Positions 23,460 through 31,547 of a stretch of DNA of 64,000 nt are shown piece by piece. This DNA is from Candidatus Microgenomates bacterium. Its GTDB lineage: Bacteria; Patescibacteriota; Microgenomatia; UBA12405; UBA6130. Each line of letters starts with the position of its first letter. Within the stretch, counting starts at the first letter, position 1. The stretch lies in NCBI GenBank assembly GCA_015485895.1, contig WFSR01000012.1:1-64000 (forward strand), given 5' to 3'. The notes under the pieces were generated by a model that had not been told where the DNA came from, ran no database searches, and saw nothing but the letters and a program-made list of their open reading frames with translations. A program made the position numbers and the translations under genes.

Positions 23460-23887
23460 AATTACTTTTAGGACAATACCAGGCAACAGTAACCGCAAAG
23501 GGTCGCCTTGCTTTCCCCAAAAAATTACGCCAACTTTTAGGCTCCCGGATCATTATTACCCGTGGCTATGATAGTTGTCTTTTGGCGATGAGCTATGGCG
23601 AGTGGGAAAAAATGACCCGCCAATTGGGCAACCATCTCCCAATTTGGGAAGCATCTCGCGAGACGAGCCGTTTTCTTTTTGGTAATGCGGCGGAAATAAT
23701 CTTTGACAAACAAGGCCGCTTTATTTTGCCTCCCCATTTGCGCCGTTATAGTCAGATCAAAGACAAAGTTATTTTTCTGGGCCTGAACCGTTATGTTGAG
23801 ATTTGGGATGCCCGCCGCTGGCAGCGATATCAACAATATCTGAGCCGCAATATTAAAAGTATTTCCGAGAAATTGACCCATGAATAA
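23444..23887 (+). CDS. mraZ: Division/cell-wall cluster regulator MraZ
   Basis: 147 aa from ATG 23444 (MAKSGELLLGQYQATVTAKGR); the GTG at 23429 is less likely because it lies within the promoter region. There are two SpoVT/AbrB-like half-domains: the first with TVTAKGRLAFPKKLRQLLG, the second with FDKQGRFILPPHLRRYSQI. Both keep the DxxGR-like DNA-contact motif, the first as AKGR. MraZ forms a ring and represses or tunes its own operon. It overlaps rsmH by 8 bp. Confidence 0.94.
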   Translation: MAKSGELLLGQYQATVTAKGRLAFPKKLRQLLGSRIIITRGYDSCLLAMSYGEWEKMTRQLGNHLPIWEASRETSRFLFGNAAEIIFDKQGRFILPPHLRRYSQIKDKVIFLGLNRYVEIWDARRWQRYQQYLSRNIKSISEKLTHE

Positions 23888-24773
23888 AAATATTTTTCGC
23901 TCTCGCCATCAGCCGGTTTTATTAGCGCTGGCGATGAGATATCTGGATCCCAAACCGGGAGAGCGTTATCTTGATGCCACCTTAGGTGGGGGAAGTTACA
24001 GCTATGCCCTTTATCAAAAAGGCGCCCAGGTGCTTTCTTTAGATTGGGATCCGCTCATGATTCAGCAAGCCAAGGAGCATTATCCCTGCCCCAATGCTTC
24101 TTGGCATTTGCGCTTGGCTAATTTTGCCGACTTAGCCCAAATTTGCCGGGAGGAAAAATTTTGTCCCTTAAGGGGGGTTGTTTTTGATTTGGGGTTAACC
24201 AAGTGGCACTATCAATTGGGGCGGGGATTTTCTTTTCAGGAAGGTGCCCCCTTAGATATGCGTTTAAATCCCGAGTTGCCACAAACAGCGGCCGATATTA
24301 TTACCACCTCTTCGTTAGCCCAGCTAGAAAAGTGGCTTTTACAGATTGGCCAAGAACAATTTGCCTCCGAAATTGCTCGTTTTTTAAAAAAGGCAGTTGG
24401 TCAGGACTTGATGGCTGCTGATATTGCTGAGGGTATTGCCAAGATTTACCAGCGCCATCATGTTTCCCCGCGGAATAATCCGGCCACCAAAACATTTTTG
24501 GTTTTGCGTATCTTGGTGAATCGGGAGATAGAGAACTTAGAGAAAGGACTAGAGGGGGCGCTAGTAAGTTTGGCACCCCGAGGGCGGTTGGTAGTAATTA
24601 GTTTTCATTCTGGTGAGGACCGTTTAGTTAAGCAATTTTTTCGTCGCCAGGAAAAAGAAGGACGCTTAAAAATTTTAACTAAAAAAGCCCAACGGCCCAC
24701 CGCCGCCGAGGTCGAGCAAAATCCTCTGGCGCGCAGTGCTTGCCTTAGGGCAGCTGAAAAAAATGAAAACTAA
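23880..24773 (+). CDS. rsmH: 16S rRNA (cytosine-1402-N4)-methyltransferase RsmH
   Basis: 297 aa. It starts NIFRSRHQPVLLALAMRYL and contains the SAM motif YLDATLGGGSYSYAL. The catalytic-region block GVVFDLGLTKWHYQ is divergent (usual DLGVSSxQ). RGFSFQEGAPLDMRL and PATKTFLVLRILVN (usual ATRTFQALRI) follow, and the tail is NPLARSACLRAAEK. It methylates N4 of C1402 in 16S rRNA. Conserved place directly behind mraZ. Confidence 0.93.
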   Translation: MNKNIFRSRHQPVLLALAMRYLDPKPGERYLDATLGGGSYSYALYQKGAQVLSLDWDPLMIQQAKEHYPCPNASWHLRLANFADLAQICREEKFCPLRGVVFDLGLTKWHYQLGRGFSFQEGAPLDMRLNPELPQTAADIITTSSLAQLEKWLLQIGQEQFASEIARFLKKAVGQDLMAADIAEGIAKIYQRHHVSPRNNPATKTFLVLRILVNREIENLEKGLEGALVSLAPRGRLVVISFHSGEDRLVKQFFRRQEKEGRLKILTKKAQRPTAAEVEQNPLARSACLRAAEKNEN

Positions 24774-25038
24774 GCAAAAAATTTTAGTTCTGCTTTTTGT
24801 CCTTAGTCAAATTGGGCTTTGGCTTTGGTGTCGCAACCGGAATTTTGATTTAGCTGTAGATTTGGCTAATTTAAGATGCCAAAAGCAATCGTTGATAACT
24901 ACTGTGGACCGTCAAGAAAATCAGTTAGCTAGAGCAACATCTTTACAAGAATTGACCAAAATGGCTGGTAAGCTGGATATCGGATTAGTCGAGCACTTTT
25001 GGCAGATTTCAAAGGAAACAATTGCTTGGCGGCAATGA
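24763..25038 (+). CDS. ftsL: FtsL-like division protein
   Basis: 91 aa from ATG 24763 (MKTKQKILVLLFVLSQIGLW); the longer frame is rsmH overlap. It has one membrane helix (residues ~6-22) and a short periplasmic coiled-coil-like region ending in ELTKMAGKLDIG, a pattern shared with FtsL/DivIC. There is little sequence identity to work with, so the call rests on size, topology and position between rsmH and ftsI. Overlaps at both ends (11 bp and ATGA). Confidence 0.65.
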   Translation: MKTKQKILVLLFVLSQIGLWLWCRNRNFDLAVDLANLRCQKQSLITTVDRQENQLARATSLQELTKMAGKLDIGLVEHFWQISKETIAWRQ

Positions 25039-26738
25039 AAAGGAACGGCAAGCGTCTTGTTTTTTTGAGCCTTTTCTTTTTCTTTTGGCTGGCAGCAATT
25101 TTAGGTCGTCTTTTTTATTGGCAAGTATTGGCTAAAAATCATTTTTATGATGCTTTGGTAGACAGAAAAGAAAATAAAAGGGTGATTTCTGCTGCTCGAG
25201 GGAAAATTTATAGCCGGGATGGCTTCCCACTGGTAAGTAATAAGATAATTTACTCTCTTTTTTTATGGCGGCCGGCGTTAAGAATTAATCTTTCAGAACT
25301 TTTTAAGAAGGTCAGTCCAATTATTTTTTATCCTGCTAATAAGGAGAATCAAGAGAAAAAAGAGCTTCTAAAAAAAGTGCTGCATCAGCCGGCCCAAAAA
25401 TGGATTGCCTTGGCGCAGAATTTAAATTACGGTCAATATCAAGCTCTTCACGATTTGCATCTTTCCGGCTTGCAATTCCAATTACGCCGGCAACGATTTT
25501 ATCCTGAAGGTTCGATGGCCGCTCATCTTTTGGGTTTTGTGGGGCGGGATGAGTTAGGACAACCCCGAGGGTACTTTGGTTTGGAAGGTTTTTATCAAGA
25601 ACAACTAGCTGGATTAATGGGAGTTCAGCAATCTGGTTTTTGGCATTTCCTAAATTATGATAATAAAGATGTCGCTCCGCGCCAAGGCCGGGATCTTTAT
25701 CTCTTTTTAGACCGCGGGGTGCAATTTATCGCTGATCAAGCCTTGGCTGCCGGCGTCCACCGTTATGGAGCTAAGGGAGGATGGGTGGTGATTTTGGATA
25801 GCCGCTCGGGAGCAATTTTAGCATTGGCCACTTGGCCTAAATATGATCCTTCTAGATATGAACAGTATTCTTACCAACGTTTTCTCGATCCAGTTATCTC
25901 AGCTTCCTTTGAACCTGGATCAATTTTTAAACCATTGGTTATGGCGGCAGCTTTAAATGAAAGCGTAGTTAAACCGGAAAGCCGTTGTCCTTGCCAGGGG
26001 CCTATTCGTATTGGCAAGTATGAAATTAAGACCTGGAATGAGGTCTATCATCCTAATTCAACAATGACCGATATCATTAAAAATTCTGATAACGTGGGGA
26101 TGGTGTATGTGGCCCGCCAGCTGGGGGCGAAGAAACTGTTTGCTTATTTGCAAAGGTATCACTTGACCAAAAAAACAGGCATTGATCTTCAAGGAGAAAT
26201 GTTGCCGTTGCTTAAATCTCCAGACCATTGGTATCCGATTGATTTAGCTACTATTTCTTTTGGTCAGGGTATTGCTGTAACTCCAATTCAGTTTATTACT
26301 GCCTTTAATGCTTTGGCTGATGGGGGAGTAGTTTACCAGCCGCGAGTTGTAGCTAGAATTGTGGCTGGGCATAAGGTATTTTTCACACGAAAACATATCT
26401 TGGGGCGGCCTCTTAAAGCGCAAACTTGCCGAGAAATAAAAGAAATGCTGGTCACTGCTGTTAATGAAGGAGAAGCAAAATGGACGCGGTTATCTGGTTA
26501 TAAAATTGCCGGCAAAACAGGGACGGCACAAATTCCTTTAAAAGGGCATTATGCCAAGAAGAAAACGATCGCTTCATTTGCTGGTTTTGCTCCAGCTGAC
26601 AATCCTCGGTTTACTATGCTGGTGAGCTTGCAAGAGCCGACAAGCTCACCTTGGGGGTCGGAAACAGCCGCTCCTCTCTGGTTTCAAATTGCCCGCCAAC
26701 TTTTTACTTATTGGGGTATCCAACCGCAGGGTAGCTGA
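25035..26738 (+). CDS. ftsI: Penicillin-binding protein, peptidoglycan transpeptidase (FtsI/PBP2-like)
   Basis: 567 aa from ATG 25035. N-terminal anchor LVFLSLFFFFWLAAILGRLF. The PBP dimerisation region contains AARGKIYSRDGFPLVSN. Transpeptidase motifs are Ser296-x-x-Lys299 (GSIFKPL), SDN (351-353) and KTG (494-496, IAGKTGTAQIP). It cross-links septal peptidoglycan with FtsW, the target class of beta-lactams. It overlaps the ftsL stop (ATGA). RodA-linked PBP2 is an alternative, but the dcw position favours FtsI. Confidence 0.93.
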   Translation: MKRNGKRLVFLSLFFFFWLAAILGRLFYWQVLAKNHFYDALVDRKENKRVISAARGKIYSRDGFPLVSNKIIYSLFLWRPALRINLSELFKKVSPIIFYPANKENQEKKELLKKVLHQPAQKWIALAQNLNYGQYQALHDLHLSGLQFQLRRQRFYPEGSMAAHLLGFVGRDELGQPRGYFGLEGFYQEQLAGLMGVQQSGFWHFLNYDNKDVAPRQGRDLYLFLDRGVQFIADQALAAGVHRYGAKGGWVVILDSRSGAILALATWPKYDPSRYEQYSYQRFLDPVISASFEPGSIFKPLVMAAALNESVVKPESRCPCQGPIRIGKYEIKTWNEVYHPNSTMTDIIKNSDNVGMVYVARQLGAKKLFAYLQRYHLTKKTGIDLQGEMLPLLKSPDHWYPIDLATISFGQGIAVTPIQFITAFNALADGGVVYQPRVVARIVAGHKVFFTRKHILGRPLKAQTCREIKEMLVTAVNEGEAKWTRLSGYKIAGKTGTAQIPLKGHYAKKKTIASFAGFAPADNPRFTMLVSLQEPTSSPWGSETAAPLWFQIARQLFTYWGIQPQGS

Positions 26739-26750
26739 TGGTTCTCGTGC

Positions 26751-26756
26751 TATAAT
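26751..26756 (+). promoter_or_regulatory. -10 box upstream of murE
   Basis: TATAAT at 26751-26756 lies 11 nt before the ATG at 26768, in the short gap after ftsI. This implies a leader of only a few bases. No clear -35. Confidence 0.45.
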
Positions 26757-26767
26757 TAATCTAATTA

Positions 26768-28081
26768 ATGACTAATTGGTTCCAGTGGTTTAAAAACCAG
26801 TTTTTTCATTTACCCCAGGCGATTTTTGCAAATTGGCGCTACGGTTGGCCTAGTCACCATCTTAATTTTATTGGTGTTACTGGAACCGATGGCAAAACAA
26901 CAACTACGCTTTTAATCTATCATCTCTTGCGTGAAGCGGGTCTAGCATCCGGTTATGTTTCTACAATTGCTGCTCATATTGGTGAGGAACATGAGCCAAC
27001 TGGCCTGCATGTAACTTCACCGCCGCCGGCTAAGTTGCAAAAATGGTTAGCGAGGATGGCTCGGGAACAACCAGATAAATGGGTGGTTCTCGAAGCGACT
27101 TCGCATGGTTTGGATCAATACCGTCTTTGGGGTATCCATTTTCAAAAAGCTGTTTTCACTAATTTAACTCATGAGCATCTTGATTACCACCGAACGATGA
27201 AAAATTATTTCCAAGCAAAAATGCGACTTCTTTGCCATGCTGAGCGCCTTTTTATTAATGGCGATTTAGACCAGAAACTTTTAGTAGATGTTAGAAAGAG
27301 GTGCCGTTCGAAAAAAATTTTCTTTTATGGACGAAAGCGGGATAATATTTGGCAGGTGAGAAATGTTCATCTTGAATTTGGGCGGACGGCGTTTGACCTT
27401 TATTTACATCACCAAAAACAAGGGCACTTCCAAAGTAGATTGACAGGTACTTTTAATCTTTATAATCAAGTTGCTGCTTTAGCGACTGTTTTAGACCAAC
27501 ATTTAGTTTCGATTAACCAAGCTAGAACTGCCTTAGGAACTTTTATCCCGCCCCAGGGACGGATGGAAATTGTTGTTCGAGAACCATTTTTGGTAATGAT
27601 TGATTTTGCCCATACTCCCAATGCTTTGGAACAATTGTTGCGCTCCTTACGTCAATTGCATCCTGGCCGGCTTTTGGTGATTTTTGGCGCTGCTGGTGAG
27701 CGAGATCGGGGAAAACGCCCCTTAATGGGGAAAATTGCTGCTCACTGGGCTGATATTGCCGTTTTAACCTCCGAAGATCCGCGTAGCGAAGATCCTCAGG
27801 CTATTATTAAGACCATTGCTCGGGGTTGCCGGCAGGGAAAAATGTGCCGGGCCAAGAAAAAAGATGCCCGGCTAGTGCAACAGGGAAAAAAGAAAAAGGT
27901 CTTTTTCCAAATCGAAAATCGCCAAGAAGCTATTAATTTTGCTTTGCGCCGTTTAGCGCGGCCGGGAGATTTGGTAGTCCTTTGCGGCAAAGGCCATGAA
28001 CAATCTATTTGTTATGGTCATCAAGAATATCCTTGGTCAGAGCACCAGGCGGTTAAAGTAGCGTTGGGGCAGAAACAATGA
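26768..28081 (+). CDS. murE: Mur ligase, MurE-like, lacking the N-terminal UDP-MurNAc domain
   Basis: 437 aa. ATP loop GVTGTDGKTTTT with Lys43. HVTSPPPAKLQKWLARM, VLEATSHGLDQYRLWG and FTNLTHEHLDYH are MurE central-domain blocks, and FDFAHTPNALEQLL-type sequence (IDFAHTPNALEQLL) with the SEDPRSEDP loop lies in the C-terminal domain. In E. coli MurE the P-loop sits past residue 110; here it is at 36-47, so the domain that holds the UDP-MurNAc end is missing. DPRSE resembles the DNPR motif of diaminopimelate-adding enzymes with Asn changed to Asp. ATGA overlap with the next gene. Confidence 0.85.
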   Translation: MTNWFQWFKNQFFHLPQAIFANWRYGWPSHHLNFIGVTGTDGKTTTTLLIYHLLREAGLASGYVSTIAAHIGEEHEPTGLHVTSPPPAKLQKWLARMAREQPDKWVVLEATSHGLDQYRLWGIHFQKAVFTNLTHEHLDYHRTMKNYFQAKMRLLCHAERLFINGDLDQKLLVDVRKRCRSKKIFFYGRKRDNIWQVRNVHLEFGRTAFDLYLHHQKQGHFQSRLTGTFNLYNQVAALATVLDQHLVSINQARTALGTFIPPQGRMEIVVREPFLVMIDFAHTPNALEQLLRSLRQLHPGRLLVIFGAAGERDRGKRPLMGKIAAHWADIAVLTSEDPRSEDPQAIIKTIARGCRQGKMCRAKKKDARLVQQGKKKKVFFQIENRQEAINFALRRLARPGDLVVLCGKGHEQSICYGHQEYPWSEHQAVKVALGQKQ

Positions 28082-28830
28082 GGCTAATCTTTTCGCCTTT
28101 TAAGGCTGATTATTGGAGATACCAGTTTCCTTATCAGGTTTTGCTTTGGCGAGAGGCAGGCGACAGTTTAGCAAAAATTTATGCTTTAGGTTTTTTGCCT
28201 TTTCGCCAGCGCCAAGATTTATTTTATTTAAGTCGGAGCTGTCGGAGCAATCTCCGGCGAGGTCAATTTTCTTCAGAAAATCGGCGAATTTTGGCACGGA
28301 CGAAAGGCTTTCACTTTTCCCTGCAGAAAATTAGCCCTCCTTTGTTGCCGGAAAAACAAAAACTCTTGCGTGATTGGGCTCGGGGAGCAGGCTGGGATAT
28401 TAAAACGCCGACCTTAAAGAAGCTTTGGCAGGGAAAATTTTTTAATTATCAGCTGGTTATTAGCTGGCAAAAGCAACCGGTTAGTTATTCTCTTTTGTTA
28501 GTTCAACCACCTATTGCCCATTGGGCCTATGTCTTTTTAAATCCGGAATACCGTCAAAAAAATTTGGCTATTGCCAGTGGATTATTTCTAATTCGCTGGG
28601 CCCGCCAACAAAATTTAGACTATCTTTATTTGGGAACTTGTTATGGGCGTTTGAATTATAAGCGCAATTTTCCCGGCTTAGAATTTTTTAATGGCCTTTA
28701 TTGGTCGGATAATCAGAAGGAATTGCGCTGGCTTTTGCAAGAAAATTGGTCAGGCTACCTTTGGCAGGATACGGGGTGGCGCCAGAAATTAGAACGGTGG
28801 TTGGCAAAAACAGACAAAGAGAAGGGTTAA
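28078..28830 (+). CDS. GNAT-fold aminoacyl-tRNA-dependent transferase-like protein
   Basis: 250 aa. The second half resembles the C-terminal GNAT domain of arginyl/leucyl-tRNA--protein transferases: YVFLNPEYRQKNLAIASGLF, then YLYLGTCYGRLNYKRNFPGLE, where the family has YLGYW and M.YK..F.P.E. The N-terminal Cys-rich half of those enzymes is not evident. Position between murE and murC, with ATGA and 0-bp junctions, suggests that an amino acid is moved from tRNA to a peptidoglycan precursor, as FemX/MurM do. That role is inference; N-end-rule tagging is the alternative. Confidence 0.6.
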   Translation: MRLIFSPFKADYWRYQFPYQVLLWREAGDSLAKIYALGFLPFRQRQDLFYLSRSCRSNLRRGQFSSENRRILARTKGFHFSLQKISPPLLPEKQKLLRDWARGAGWDIKTPTLKKLWQGKFFNYQLVISWQKQPVSYSLLLVQPPIAHWAYVFLNPEYRQKNLAIASGLFLIRWARQQNLDYLYLGTCYGRLNYKRNFPGLEFFNGLYWSDNQKELRWLLQENWSGYLWQDTGWRQKLERWLAKTDKEKG

Positions 28831-30228
28831 ATGAAGAAAAAGAAAGTTTATATCATTGGGATTGTGGGGACCATTGGTACCGGGTTGGCCCGAGCTTTTA
28901 AGAAAGCAGGGTGGAAGGTTAGCGGGTCGGACCAGGAAAATGTCTTCCCCCCTTTAACAACCGCTCTAGCTCGGGCAAAAATTCCTTTTTATCGGGGTTA
29001 TGCTGCTCATCATGTTCCTCGGGATGCTGATTTGGTTTTGGTAGGCGGCAGCGCTTTGGTAATCGATCGCCACAACCCGGAATATTTGCAGGCGCAAAAA
29101 TATCATTTGCCTATTCTTAACCACGCTGAGGCGATAGCCCGTTTTGTGGTGAAAAAAAATTCTCTGGTAGTGGCTGGTAGTTATGGCAAGACAACAATCA
29201 CTTCTCTGTTGGTAACCATTTTAAAAGAAGCTCACTATCGGCCGGCTTATATGATTGGTGGCTGGCCACTTAACCGTTGGCCATCATTAGCTTTTTCTGA
29301 AAGCAATTGGTCGATAGTGGAGGGTGATGAGTATTGGATTAACCCGGAAAAACCTCAAGCTAAATTTTTTCTTTATCATCCCCATTATCTTTTGCTTACC
29401 GCGGCCCATTGGGAGCACCCTGATGTCTACTCTCGGCCAGAACTGTATTATCAAGCTTTCCAAAAGCTAGTTCGTTTAGTACCTAGCAATGGTTTAGTGG
29501 TAGCCAATTATTTTGGTGAACATTTAGATTTCCTTCGTCATCGGCAACAGGTGGTGTGGTATTCGAGCCAAAAAGGTAAAGGTGATTGCTTCCTGGCAGC
29601 TTGGCAGCCCCGTTCTCAGAGAATGCAAATAACGGTGAATTGCCAGGGCACAAAAGTTCTTTTTCAATCTCCTCTTTTGGGCAAGCATAATGCTGAAAAT
29701 ATTGTTGCGGCAGTGACCATGGCTCATCATCTGGGTATTAGCTGGCCGGTAGTTAGAAAGGCAATTAGTAAAGCTAAAGGGGTAAAAAGGCGGTTAGAAT
29801 ATCAAGGCACTATTGGGGGAATTACGATTTTTGAGGATTTTTCCCAGACTCCACCGCGGATTAAGGCAGCTTTGCAGGCTCTACGAGATCATTTTCCTCA
29901 GCGGCGCATTTTGGTAGTTTTTTATCCCCACTATAGTGGTTGGCGAGATAAATCTATTTTGAGGGGAATAAAAGGGCTTTTCGGTTTGGCTAATAAAGTT
30001 TGGCTGACGCGAGTCCATTTCGACCGCCGGCCGGCAGCGGAAAGGGTAACTGGTCCGTTAATTGCTAAAGCTTTGGGGGGCGCAAATATTGAATATTGTC
30101 CCGATGACCGAATTCTTGAAAAGAAAGTAAAACAAGAACTTCGGCCTGGCGATGTTTTGGTTTTTATGTCTTCGGGCGGTTTGCGGGGTCTAAAAGAAAG
30201 AGTTATTAATTTTCTAGAGCATCGTTAA
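28831..30228 (+). CDS. murC: UDP-N-acetylmuramate--alanine ligase type Mur ligase (MurC/Mpl-like)
   Basis: 465 aa. N-terminal Rossmann domain IIGIVGTIGTGLARAFKKAG (8-27), ATP loop VAGSYGKTTITSLL with Lys120, IVEGDEYWIN (E-x-DEY), LGKHNAENIVAAV and C-terminal FEDFSQTPPRIKAALQALRD. The EGDEY and 'FEDFSQTP' (family: DDYAHHP) features place it with MurC and the recycling ligase Mpl. In a dcw cluster without another MurC, MurC is the simpler call. It joins the GNAT gene without a gap, and its stop overlaps the murA start by one base. Confidence 0.85.
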   Translation: MKKKKVYIIGIVGTIGTGLARAFKKAGWKVSGSDQENVFPPLTTALARAKIPFYRGYAAHHVPRDADLVLVGGSALVIDRHNPEYLQAQKYHLPILNHAEAIARFVVKKNSLVVAGSYGKTTITSLLVTILKEAHYRPAYMIGGWPLNRWPSLAFSESNWSIVEGDEYWINPEKPQAKFFLYHPHYLLLTAAHWEHPDVYSRPELYYQAFQKLVRLVPSNGLVVANYFGEHLDFLRHRQQVVWYSSQKGKGDCFLAAWQPRSQRMQITVNCQGTKVLFQSPLLGKHNAENIVAAVTMAHHLGISWPVVRKAISKAKGVKRRLEYQGTIGGITIFEDFSQTPPRIKAALQALRDHFPQRRILVVFYPHYSGWRDKSILRGIKGLFGLANKVWLTRVHFDRRPAAERVTGPLIAKALGGANIEYCPDDRILEKKVKQELRPGDVLVFMSSGGLRGLKERVINFLEHR

Positions 30229-31547
30229 TGGCCCAATTTATTATTCATGGCCAAAAGCCGTTGCGCGGTGAGGTAGTTATTCGGGGAGCTAAAAATTCTG
30301 GTTTTAAATTGCTTATTGCCTCACTTTTTGGGTGTCAAGAGTCACTCTTTAGCAATGTGACCAAAGCTGGAGAAACGAAGATTACCCTTTCTCTTATCAA
30401 ATATTTGGGTGCTAATTTTCATTGGGTAGGCGAGCACAGTGTCTTGGTAGATCCTCGAGGTTTGCAGCATTATCAACTACCGCTAGGGGTAGGCAGAGAA
30501 ACGCGGGCCAGTATTCTTTTCGTTCCAGTTTTACTTTATCGTTTCGGCCGGGTTCGGGTGCCATGGCCGGGGGGTGATAAGATTGGCCGCCGGCCTTTAG
30601 ATCGCCATTTAGCCGGGTTGCAAAAGATGGGAGTTCACATCAAGCAGAGTAAACAATCTTTGGAATTTTTTGCCCCTCACCGCCTAGAGGGAACTCGTTA
30701 TCGCTTTGCTAAAAATACCCACACTGGTACTGATACCCTTTTGATGGCCGCACTTTGGGCCAAAGGAGAAACAGTTTTGGAAAATGCTGCTGCTGAGCCA
30801 GAAGTGGATGATCTTATCCATTTTCTTAATAAACTCGGTGGCCAGGTAAGGCGAATATCTCCACGTACTATCGTTATTCATGGACGACAAAAATTTCGGG
30901 GAGCTGAACATATTGTTATTCCCGATCGTAACGAGGCGGTTACTTTTGCTTGTGCTGCTTTGGGTACTAAAGGTGAGGTAGATATTTTTAATATTAATCC
31001 TAATCATCTTTATGCTTTTATCAAACAGCTGCGGATGATTGGAGCCGGTTTAGAGATTGGTGTTAACGAGATGAAAGTGGCTTGGCGAGAGCACCTGCAT
31101 GCAAGCAAAATAGAGACGGCTCCCTACCCTGGCTTTATGACCGATTGGCAGGCACTATGGGTAGTTTTAATGACCCAGGTGTGGGGGACTAGCGAGGTGA
31201 TAGAAAGGATTTTCCCTTACCGCTTTCAATACGTTCCATATCTCCAAAAAATGGGGGCAAGAGTTAAATTCTTCCAACCTCAGGTAATTAATCCCAAGAA
31301 TTACTATAACTTTAATCTAGAGGATGACCAACCGCAATTTCATCACGGCATTTACATCAGCGGCCCGACTCGCTTAAAAGGGACAACGATGACCGTCAAC
31401 GATATTCGTGCTGGGGCTACTCTTACTTTAGCGGCCTTAATGGCTAAAGGCAAAAGTGTTTTGCGGCGAGCTGAAAAAATAGATCGTGGTTATGAACACT
31501 TGGCTAGCAGGCTTCAACAGTTAGGAGGTGACATTATTAGGATATGA
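30228..31547 (+). CDS. murA: UDP-N-acetylglucosamine 1-carboxyvinyltransferase MurA
   Basis: 439 aa. [10 protein letters not shown] carries Lys22, the residue of the same number as in E. coli. [20 protein letters not shown] and the active-site loop [15 protein letters not shown] follow, then the inside-out barrel repeats ending [19 protein letters not shown]. The loop residue that attacks PEP and is alkylated by fosfomycin (Cys115 in E. coli) is Asp117 here, as in naturally fosfomycin-resistant MurA proteins. First step of peptidoglycan precursor synthesis. ATGA overlap with murF. Confidence 0.93.
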   Translation: MAQFIIHGQKPLRGEVVIRGAKNSGFKLLIASLFGCQESLFSNVTKAGETKITLSLIKYLGANFHWVGEHSVLVDPRGLQHYQLPLGVGRETRASILFVPVLLYRFGRVRVPWPGGDKIGRRPLDRHLAGLQKMGVHIKQSKQSLEFFAPHRLEGTRYRFAKNTHTGTDTLLMAALWAKGETVLENAAAEPEVDDLIHFLNKLGGQVRRISPRTIVIHGRQKFRGAEHIVIPDRNEAVTFACAALGTKGEVDIFNINPNHLYAFIKQLRMIGAGLEIGVNEMKVAWREHLHASKIETAPYPGFMTDWQALWVVLMTQVWGTSEVIERIFPYRFQYVPYLQKMGARVKFFQPQVINPKNYYNFNLEDDQPQFHHGIYISGPTRLKGTTMTVNDIRAGATLTLAALMAKGKSVLRRAEKIDRGYEHLASRLQQLGGDIIRI

